In this document: positions 55,683-64,000 of the stretch, piece after piece
Layout of the letters: every line of letters starts with the position of its first letter
Position numbering within the stretch: the stretch's first letter is position 1
Program-made: the position numbers and the translations under genes
The notes under the pieces: generated by a model
The model's input: only the letters and a program-made list of their open reading frames with translations
Told to the model about the DNA's origin: nothing
Databases searched by the model: none
Assembly: GCA_003049485.1 (NCBI GenBank)
Contig: PYST01000056.1
Span: forward strand, 1-64,000
Length of the DNA: 64,000 nt
Direction: 5' to 3'
Source of the DNA: Ophioceras dolichostomum
Lineage: Eukaryota; Ascomycota; Sordariomycetes; Magnaporthales; Ophioceraceae

Positions 55683-57386
55683 GGAGCCTAGCTAGTCTTC
55701 ACGGTAGACGAAGACCTAGATATAGACTAGAGCGTTTGCCACTGCGTATTTCCTTCTTCTTCTTTTCAGTCATGATTATATCTAGATATTTTGCCTCGCG
55801 GCTTGTTCCCCCGAGTTCACTCAACGTGGAGGACCACTACAGGTACCCAAGCTCGGTGACAAAGCCCAACTTCACCCACCTAGCCACGGTAGGGAGAGAG
55901 CAGGGTGAATACCTCGACTCCATTCACCTGCCCGCCTGACCGCCATGGCGGGCTTCGGGTATAGCACCGAGCCTAAGAATCACCCTGTACTTCGAAACAA
56001 ACATTGTTAATTCACCCTGATAAAGTTCTTTGCTACTTTGTTCTTGGGGCCCTCCTCAGTGACGAAGTTGCTATATCCAAGGGAGCGAGGTGGGAAGGGG
56101 GGGAAAGATAACTTTTGTCGAAGGGTGCGTAAAAAGTTGTGTCCCACAAGCCAGGGCCTCCAATGTATTGTATTGACACCGCGTTCGCTGCCTCGTACGG
56201 TATAATTCGGCGTAAAGCACACGCGAGCATGTAGGTGCTCGATTTCAGTTTGTGCCCCGTTCCCCAAGGACAAACTTCAAGAGCCCGGTGTGGCCGATAA
56301 CATCCTTTCTTTGCTCGTACTCGGTTATTTCAAAAACGGCCCCTATTACCCGCTGCCGTTATCGGAACCCCTGGAAAATCGAAAGCTATGGGAGGAGTTT
56401 CGAATCACCTATTTCGGTACGGCGAAAAGAATTCTGGCAGCGACGAGAGCTGTGGTGGGCGATGTGGGTTAACAGCGAGGGACTGCTTGGCCGTTTTATT
56501 TCTATGTGCATAAAAAGGGAGAAGAAGTACTTAGATGATGGGGTTGCGTTGTAGGCTTTGCCACGAGCGAGTGATGAGTATCAAGATCACTCCATCATCA
56601 TCATCAACCACCTACCTCTGCAACCCAGATTTCTCCTTGCCATCAACTCCGCATTCTGAAAGGCGCCTATCGCTCAATAATTATAATAAGACTACACCAC
56701 GCCGACGAAGCGTTGGAAAAGGGGAAACTCCATGGGCAAGCACAGGTCTAAAAAGCCCTCATCGCACGCGATGACTGGTTATTCGTGCGCGGAGTAGGAG
56801 AGATCATTATCCACCAACAAATACACCCAGATCGAAGAAGATGACAGTAGTCCGCCGCTAGCCCCAATAAGCGAGGGTACCTTACAACATCCAGGAAAGA
56901 CCGGGCACCCAAGCACGTAGCGGATGAGGCCCTCCTTATCTCCTTGTAGTCACTACTTGTCTGATCATGTAGGTAGGTTGGCAGCCGAAGACAGGCTGGC
57001 CCGCCCACTTGGCTTCGTCCCGGACGAAGTGATTTTGTGCACCAAGGAAGATCCACACTGTTTTATGCATTTTTCGATAGAAAATGCGCTCATCGTTCCT
57101 CTCCTTTGTCTTGGCTGTGACTCGTGTCGCTCCCTACTGAAAGGTCGTGCGTGGCCATGTGGCAGATGGACACACTCTTTTTCGTCATGAATGTGTGTTT
57201 TTATCCTAGAATTCACGCGTTCTAATGTCCGCCTGTAACTCCAATGGGAAATGTGATTACAAAGTGCCGAAGTCAAGCTTGCTACAGGAGAGCGCTGTTC
57301 TCGATTCACAAATGTCACATCGTTTGTTCGGTCATCAGTCACCTACCTACCAACCTCATGAGCAGAAAAGCGCCGGCAATCTCGAC
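55683..57386. other. Spacer with a truncated MITE-like copy
   Basis: Holds copy C of the TIR element (56151-56229). Right after it, a 60-codon open stretch (56290-56472) reads LGYFKNGPYYPLPLSE and EEFRITYFGTAKRI, which looks protein-like but has no ATG and no recognised family. No complete gene. Confidence 0.4.
56151..56229. mobile_element. MITE-like element, copy C, apparently truncated
   Basis: Starts CCAGGGCCTCCAATGTATTG and aligns with the minus strand of copy B for about 80 bases (shared CGTACGGTATAAT and AGCACACGCGA blocks). No right-hand inverted repeat is seen downstream, so it is probably cut short. Confidence 0.45.
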
Positions 57387-57851
57387 ATGTCCTTGGAGTT
57401 CTTTGCCTCGTCTTTTCAGCCCGCGTCGTTATCTCTTCTCCTTCCGCATCTGCACGCCTTCTATCACTCGGTGCACGCCGAAATACTGCTGCTCGGCCAA
57501 CCCACTGCCATCCTAACCGAGGCCAAAGAAAGGCGACTAGTCTACCCGCCTATTTGCAGTGAAGTGCCTCAACCAGCCAGACAAGCACCTCCGAAAAGAG
57601 CCAATATGGTCAAATACTCGTCCGAAGAGCTTACGCCACTGCTGGAGCGGGACCCCAGCTGTTTATCGTCGCAGACCCTGCCACAAGAAGAGCTCGAAGA
57701 ACAAAGCGCTAAAGGCAAAGAGACTACCGACGAACATGTAAAGGTGGAGGAGGAAGAGCGGGGCCAGAACGGAAACAGTGGAGGGAGGCGACGACGCTGG
57801 AAGAAATACCTGAAGGAGAAGCTCAAGGCTATCGGCGACGTGGGACTGTAG
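57387..57851 (+). CDS. Hypothetical hydrophilic protein
   Basis: An open frame runs from 57225 to 57851; ATGs at 57387 and 57606 are possible starts. The C-terminal 80 residues (MVKYSSEELTPLLERD onward) are hydrophilic with an acidic patch (HVKVEEEERGQ) and a basic patch (RRRRWKKYLKEKLKAI). There is no domain that I recognise. The opposite strand is also open (57569-58144) and has a Tyr-rich stretch YYGRNGKRWYSYYATDEPKY with decent codon use, so the coding strand is uncertain. Confidence 0.28.
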   Translation: MSLEFFASSFQPASLSLLLPHLHAFYHSVHAEILLLGQPTAILTEAKERRLVYPPICSEVPQPARQAPPKRANMVKYSSEELTPLLERDPSCLSSQTLPQEELEEQSAKGKETTDEHVKVEEEERGQNGNSGGRRRRWKKYLKEKLKAIGDVGL

Positions 57852-60220
57852 GGTTTGACGTACTTGGGCTCATCGGTGGCGTAGTACGAGTACCATCTTT
57901 TCCCATTTCTTCCGTAGTACAACGACGGGCGCGGCGAATGGGGCAGGAAGGGCCGGTGAAAGCAGACTGGGCGGAGAGGGCAGCAAAGAGAGAGGTAAGC
58001 GAGGGTGAGAGTGCCAGGAAGGCAGGCTTGTGGAGCCGGCTTATTTTTCGAACAATTGGATGGAGGGATTTGGGAGGTCGCTGACGGCGAAGAAGGCAGG
58101 GAGGCATGTGTGCTTTGGCATGGGATAGTGTCTTCAGACTTCATAATAATAGTCCGCGAACTGCAGGTCTATTTCTAGAGGTAAATGGCGTCGATGTGGA
58201 GGAGTGATGATGGGGGGAGTGATGCGGTGCGAGGGACCGCTTATCAATGTGTCGATGGATGGTGGTGAAATCAAACCGAGGAGTAGGAACAGTTTGATGA
58301 AGTAGTAGTGAAGGTTGGTCCTGACGGTGTAGGGAGTGACCCCTGAACCTTAAAACAACGACGCAGCTTCTTGTTCCCACGATCTCCACGCCTCATTGGT
58401 CGGTTTACTCCGAAATATATGATGGATTTCCGTGCAACTACCAAAGAGCCTATCGGTAAATATTATGGATGCGTCGGCCTTGGCTTGGACTTTGCTCTCG
58501 GCGTAGACTGGAGATGGCTGGTATTCTCGCTTGCCTGGTTACCAACATTGATGTGTCGTGTAGAGATGACCTATGGGACTCATCTACGGACAGTGGCACC
58601 CATGATGCTTCTACCTAGCTAAGCCATCTTGATACCCCTTGTTACCTTATCGTGGGTTGTCGTCTTTGCCAAGGACGCAACGGCATTCGTCACGAGAGCG
58701 AGACGAGAGGAGCCAGCCGCTCGACGCCGCTCGCCGAGCCACAGTCCGAACCAACACAGCACCACCGATGCTGGAGCGACGCCGCAAGTTTGAGGCCTCG
58801 GGAGGAGTCGATCGATTTGTATGCCTTTCCAGTGAAGATGCCTTTCCTGTGGAGATGCCACACTGATGTGTGACAATGGCCGCCCGCTAGTACGCTGTCA
58901 GCCTTAGGCGTGCGACCTCAGACACAGACTAATGTTGGCCACCAGAAAAGCTGCCATCTAATCAACCGGGACACAGAAGAAGCAGGAATTGCGAGGAGGA
59001 GTGAGGAGGAGAGAAATAGCCTCATGGGAACATGCATGCGGTGGAAGGTTGATGGTGACACGGGGGGATGGCTAAGGTCGTATGGTTGGCGTACGTCTTC
59101 ATCAAGTGTGAGACAGCTAGGGAAAGCGAAGGGCCACCACGGCGGCCAGATCAAATAGAACCTACTCAAGCGACATGGCACGGCATTCCCCTGGAAAAGG
59201 CACAAGCGATATCATCGGGAGGCCAGTTTGTCCGGAAGATCAAAAGCACTACACGCACTTGGCCCTCTAGTCATCGTTTACGAGTACTCCATGAAGGTGA
59301 CAACACCGGCGTCTGCGAGGACGACGACGCCGACGACGACGACAATGCCGGTGAGGTCGGACAGGGTCGGCTTTCTTCTTTTAGTGTGGACCGGGACGGG
59401 CGAAGTTGAAGGTTGCAACCCTCCCGCATCGGAAAGGCCATCGGCCGGTCCGTGATGACTCTGAACCATCTCAATCCATCCCTCACATCCAGTCTTGGCA
59501 CATGGCAATAAACCTGCAAGTCAAGATCAGTCAGTGTCCCTTTTGTATTATTGAAAGAAAAGATGGCAATTTTGCACGCCCGACTTTACTTGGAGTCATT
59601 CACCTGACGAAAAAGTGTCGGGAGACGACGCGTGTCACCAGTCCCCCCCCTCCCAGGTGGTTCTGCGGCTGAAGTTCACCAACGACACCATCTGCAAGCC
59701 ATAGCGGCTTGGCACGCGAAGAGTTAGCACACTGGGACAGAGACAAAGGGCCGAATCGACAACCCACCCCCCATGACGACCGTTCGTCACGGGCCTTTTT
59801 TTTTTCTTGCCCCTCCATCGCTTGAGAGGGGGACCTAGCTAGCCTCGTCGTCTCCAGAGAGGAAACCGTGTCAAGAGCGATTGAAGGTTGGGAGCTTTCG
59901 CGGCATTCCTGCAACCCTTGTTGTTTCGTCGTCGTGGTTGACGGACTAGCGCCCTAGCTGTGTTTATTACTGGGTACCGAGGTAGGTACCTAGGGAATAA
60001 GCAAGAATTTTCGAGGCTGAGTTTGAGGGGAGGGAGCGATCAATAATTGTATAAGACTACCTACTGTGAGGCATTTCTTTGGACAGGATCTACATCAGCC
60101 AGCAAACCAATTTTACCACAACCTGCTAGACCAGACCAGACACCAATATCATCATTATCACCACCACTCCACACAAACATCCAGCCACACATCACGATCC
60201 AATACACCAACCAAACAACC
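57852..60220. other. Spacer, no gene recognised
   Basis: About 2.4 kb with short ORFs only. It contains GAC repeats at about 59320-59345, and the promoter and leader of the MDR gene from about 60.0 kb with TACC motifs. Confidence 0.45.
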
Positions 60221-61576
60221 ATGACGGAGAAGACCCGGCCTCCTCCCGCCGACGCCACGGCCGATCCGGCCCCGGCCCCGACCACAACCGGCCCCACAAC
60301 CAAAGCATGGACCTTCTCCTCCCGTGGCGACCCCAGCGCCGTCCTCCACCTCACAACCACGCACCCGATGCCCACCCTCCCGCCCACCCTCACCCCCAAG
60401 CAAAGCAAGCACCTCGCGCACCTCCTCTCCGAGCCATGGCTCCTCATCCGCGTCTCCCACGCCGCCCTCAACCCGGGAACCCTCTTCTACCTGCGCATGA
60501 TCCCCACCTGCGCGCACGCCGCGCCCGCCGTTCCGGAGATGGACTTCTCCGGCGTCGTGACCCAGGTCTGGAGCCCGGACCCTTCCACGCCTTACCCGTC
60601 CACCACCACCCCTGCCGACGAGGTCGAGGCGAAGTCGAACCCGGCCCGGATGTTCGGCGTCGGCGACGCCGTCATCGGGTTCGTGCCCGTCGGCTTCGCG
60701 TGGCCGACGGGCACCGGCGCGCTGGCGGGGCACGTGGCCGTCCCCGCGAGGTACGTGGTGAAGAAGCCTCGGACGGATCTGACGAGAGAACTGCAAGGCG
60801 GCGGGGCGGGACTGATCCTGGCGTCGCTGGTGGCGCGGTCGGTGCTGCTGGACGCGAAGGTGGAGAAGGGGCAGAGGGTGCTGGTGAACGGGGCGAGCGG
60901 CGGGATAGGGACGTTTGGGGTGCAGATGGCGAGGGACGCGGTGGGGGAGGAGGGGTATGTGGTTGCGGTGTGCTCGGGGAGGAATGCGGAGTTGGTGAAG
61001 GGTCTTGGGGCTGATGAGGTGAGTCCTTCCCCCCCTTCCCTTCCTTTTTCTTTTTTCTTCGTCACCACCTTCATGCGACTGACGACCCATCCCCTCGCCC
61101 ACGTACACCAGGTGATCGACTACCAACAACACGAATCCCTCCCCACCGAGCTCTCCCGCCGCTACCTCCCCTCCCAGCCCTTCGACGCCGTGATGGACTG
61201 CGTCGGCGTGCACTCCCTCTACCTCGGCAGCTCGCTCTTCCTGAAGGAGGGCGGCGTCTACTCCAGTGTCGGCGTCAAGCTCGAGTCCTGGACCTGGGGC
61301 GACGGGATCAGGGCCGTGTGGAAGATGCAGATGAACGCCCTGTGGCCGCGGGCCAGGTGGCTGGGCGGCACGGGCAGGGAGTGGAAGTGCGGGACCGTCA
61401 TGAGCCCCTCCGTCGAGGACATGGAGGTAGTGGTGGGCATGCTGGGCGAGGGCAGGATACGCGTGGTGGTGGACTCAGAGTGGAGGTTCAAGGACGTGAA
61501 GGAGGCGTTTGCGCTGCTGGAGTCGAAGAGGGCGAGGGGGAAGATTCTGATCAAGGTTGATGAGGATGCTAAGTAG
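60221..61576 (+). CDS. MDR-superfamily quinone oxidoreductase-like protein
   Basis: NAD(P)H-dependent reductase of the zinc-free quinone-reductase/RTN4IP1 branch. Exons 60221-61018 and 61112-61576, giving 420 residues. The 93-base intron has donor GTGAGT, branch CTGAC and acceptor TACACCAG; it is in frame without a stop, so an unspliced ORF also appears open. The ATG at 60221 (ACCATGAC) follows a CA-rich leader. Motifs: VSHAALNPGTLFYLRMIP and PEMDFSGVVTQV in the GroES-like domain, VGDAVIGFVP, then the Rossmann motif VLVNGASGGIGTFGVQMARD, VVAVCSGRNAELVKGLGADE, and the C-terminal RVVVDSEWRFKDVKEAF. No structural zinc cysteines are seen. The N-terminus is Pro/Ala-rich and not clearly a targeting signal. 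Substrate unknown. Confidence 0.88.
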   Translation: MTEKTRPPPADATADPAPAPTTTGPTTKAWTFSSRGDPSAVLHLTTTHPMPTLPPTLTPKQSKHLAHLLSEPWLLIRVSHAALNPGTLFYLRMIPTCAHAAPAVPEMDFSGVVTQVWSPDPSTPYPSTTTPADEVEAKSNPARMFGVGDAVIGFVPVGFAWPTGTGALAGHVAVPARYVVKKPRTDLTRELQGGGAGLILASLVARSVLLDAKVEKGQRVLVNGASGGIGTFGVQMARDAVGEEGYVVAVCSGRNAELVKGLGADEVSPSPPSLPFSFFFVTTFMRLTTHPLAHVHQVIDYQQHESLPTELSRRYLPSQPFDAVMDCVGVHSLYLGSSLFLKEGGVYSSVGVKLESWTWGDGIRAVWKMQMNALWPRARWLGGTGREWKCGTVMSPSVEDMEVVVGMLGEGRIRVVVDSEWRFKDVKEAFALLESKRARGKILIKVDEDAK

Positions 61577-64000
61577 GTAGTGAAGTTGGGGAGGATTTTG
61601 TGTTGTGTTGATGGTTGGTCGTTGGTCGGTAACGGGGTAAGTTCTTCAAAGTTGCATTTGGTTCTTTGTGAAGAGAGAGAGAGAGCGCGTATCAGCTGTG
61701 TAAGATTGTCATATATCCCCAAGTTTCGCTAGGCTCAGTTGTCTTGCAATAATATCACATTCCACTCCACAATACTCGTCGGGGATGACAATGCTGCATT
61801 GCCATCATCAATATCTGGTCCTATAAGTTCGCGACTCACGCTGTACCAAAATCTCCCTGCCCACCGCCCGTTTTGGCCTCTTTCTCTACCGTCTATATCA
61901 TCACGGCACAGTTACCCCGTTAGGCAAAAGACTTGGGACTCGATCACCCTACTGTCTGCACCCGGAACAAACAGGGCGCGTTACGCTGTCCGCAGGAGCG
62001 ATCACGGTTTAGACTCCTCCAGAAGTATCTGATTTCCCCCTTATTGTGCAGGAGCATCTCAGCATTAGCTGAAGCGTAGAGGCCCATGGTACATAATATG
62101 GACTTGAGCAACAAGCTGGCATACGAAGGAGCATGCGGGCTCCTTCTTTCAGCTCTCCTTTTCTTTCCCCTCAATTCTCCTTCCTTGAGTAGCTCCGTTG
62201 TTGCTCTTCGGATGCATCTCCTTGCCCTTGCTTTTACAAGGCAGGCCCCATTAGTAGGCATATAATTATAAGCTGAGGAGCGCGGCTATTAGCTTCTACA
62301 AGACTCTCCCGTCAGATGATTCAAGGCTGGTTGGTTGAACTCGCGTCGTTAGATGCTCCTCTCTGCTTCGTCTCGAAACTATCCGCTTTCCCTCCTTATC
62401 CCCATTGTTGGTCGTGCGTGGCGATTGCTATTAGTTGACCATCCGCCGACAGACCAGGATGGTCATGCCTGTCAACCGTATTATCTCTACAGCCCAGGGA
62501 CGTACCCTAGGTGCTTACCTATGTACCTTGCATGCTTGCCTACCTGGGCGCTTGGGCAAGTCATCCCCACCATCGCGCCGTCCAGTTCATTGCACCATGT
62601 TCAGGTGGCATCACCTAGCGACCCTTCCTGCTCTCATCCGGCCAGCATCCCACTAGTTGACTGTCGGCGACATCTTACAAGTTAAAGTATAGGTTCAGAG
62701 GTCCACGTATCCCGGCAAGCGAGCACCAGGTGCTCTGGCCGGCTCCGGATGTACATCATTGTGATAGAAGAGGGATCAGGCAGGCTCCCTCCCGCGAACT
62801 CTCTGGCTCCTGGCAGAACAGCGAGCTTCGCGGTAAGTCAGGCATGTGATATTGGGATTCTACCTAGGTACCTATTGATGGCTGGCTGCCTGTGCGGTCG
62901 GTTGTCGCGTCTCCATGTGGCTGGTTTGATGATTTTGTCGAATGACCATCAAGGCGTCGGCTCTTCGGCTGCCGCCGCCCTTGTCACTCCCTTGGTGATG
63001 AGGACGGTAAACACAAGTTTAGGTAAGTAAGACGGAACGCGATCCCCGGCGGATTACTCCGGGGTCGGTAGGGACGGGGAAGGGAGGGACCTTGACGAAC
63101 AAAGAGCAAAGCGCCCAAATCGAAATTTTGGGAGGAATGACGAAGGATGGCGGTGAGGTCAACAAAGGGCCTACTGTTAGCCGTTACGCTTCCACCACCC
63201 TGACCTTTTGGGCGGCGGCGGCGGTTGCATTTGGGGGAGCTCGGCGCCGACGGCGGCTGGAAGCTCGGGAAATTCAAGCTTCACAAAGGAGGCTCAAGGC
63301 TGTGTGGCCCTATGTCCACATGCCCTCGCTCCCGCTGGCCAAAAGAATGACTCGGAACTTCGGGTTCACCAGGATTTTTTTTTTTAGCTCGTTTTTTTAT
63401 ATTTTTTGTCATGAGATCTAGACTCTGGACAATAGGCACAGAGCTACCCATTTTCTTTGTTCGGAGATCGGAGCTCGGGAGGTACCAGTTGGCTCCGACT
63501 CCGAGAAGAGCGGAACCCTCCGTAGTGTAAGTGGAGGGAGGGCCTTCTGACTGGGAGCAACATGAAGAGCATCGTCATCTCACCTGCTTTACCGATGAGT
63601 TCTTTTTTTCTTTCTTTTTTTTTTCTTTTGCGTTCAAAAGATTGTACCTTATTTACCCTTTCCAGGTCGGGGGTAGGCGTTGGAGGAAGACAGGACGAGA
63701 ATCGGCGAGGTTATTACAGAGGGTCGTGCCCCAGTTTGGTCAGGCAGGTCTAAAAAGCTCAGTCATCGGAAGCGAGGAAAGCGGCTCGAGTCTTGGCATA
63801 AGACGACGATAACGATGACGACGAACCCTGCCATTCGTGGTTGTCCTCACCCCACGTCGCCTTCCCGTCCTCCGCCGCTCGCCCTTAGTCTTCGTCGCCT
63901 CAGGTGTTCACGACAATACTCCTACTTGATGCGCCCTATCCCGTCTGCGGCTGAGCCAGCCAATAATGATAAACACAACAGATGCCGAGGGCCAAGGCGT
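61577..64000. other. Right-hand spacer, no gene recognised
   Basis: Only short, motif-free ORFs. T-rich tracts occur at 63374-63410 and 63600-63640, and TACC/CTAGGTACC motifs near 62510 and 62863. A gene may begin beyond the window edge, but nothing here shows it. Confidence 0.45.

Noticed and set aside
60158..61213. A 351-codon minus-strand ORF
   Set aside because: Antisense shadow of the MDR gene; the sequence is Gly/Arg/Val-rich and has no motif.

Overview
This window reads as nuclear DNA of a filamentous ascomycete (Pezizomycotina, most likely a Sordariomycete). The protein-coding genes have short introns (about 55-220 bases) with GTRNGT donors and CTRAC branch sites close to the acceptor. 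The families are typical of that group: a HET-domain protein, DUF3176, a MARVEL-like protein, Och1, a Zn2Cys6 factor and small cysteine-rich secreted proteins. Coding DNA is GC-rich in third positions, and the spacers carry many TACCTACC/CTAGGTAC motifs. I could not name the species. The assembly looks like a draft: there is a run of 32 C and one N near 9.8 kb.

Layout. 1-5 kb: a broken HET-domain gene, then two related small proteins with a membrane segment and a His/Arg-rich tail, all on the minus strand. 5.6-5.8 kb: a structured element with RNA polymerase III A-box and B-box look-alikes. 6-8.5 kb: a DUF3176 membrane protein. 10.6-13.7 kb: a decamer repeat array in front of an unrecognised acidic protein, facing an RNA 3'-terminal phosphate cyclase. 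14.9-17.8 kb: a four-helix MARVEL-like protein and a secreted protein with four copies of a six-cysteine module. 17.8-24 kb: mostly spacer, with a small secreted candidate, a broken membrane-protein gene and a small six-cysteine secreted protein. 24.2-26.2 kb: a TcdA/Tcd1-type tRNA t6A dehydratase. 28.7-29.9 kb: an FAD monooxygenase. 30-36 kb: a long region with no convincing gene. 36.3-37.6 kb: an Och1-type mannosyltransferase. 39.5-42.1 kb: an acyl-CoA synthetase with a likely mitochondrial leader. 44.8-45.1 kb: a paralogue of the six-cysteine secreted protein. 45.6-55.7 kb: a divergent asparaginyl-tRNA synthetase with one apparent missing base, a TauD/TfdA-type 2-oxoglutarate dioxygenase, a spliced 73-residue ORF and a Zn2Cys6 transcription factor. 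60.2-61.6 kb: an MDR-family quinone-oxidoreductase-like protein. The last 2.4 kb shows no gene.

How the genes may work together. Most are unrelated housekeeping or lineage-specific genes. The exception worth attention is 45.6-55.7 kb, where a second-copy-like AsnRS with an unusual motif 3, a non-heme iron oxygenase and a zinc-cluster regulator lie next to each other on one strand. That layout suggests a small metabolic locus, either tRNA-dependent tailoring or self-resistance to an AsnRS inhibitor. It is only a hypothesis, because the AsnRS reading frame is interrupted. Three genes (HET, the 21.3-kb membrane gene, AsnRS) each carry a one-base break, so base-level errors and real pseudogenisation both need to be considered. 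A family of short TIR-bearing elements (MITE-like) occurs at 15.8, 52.1 and 56.2 kb.
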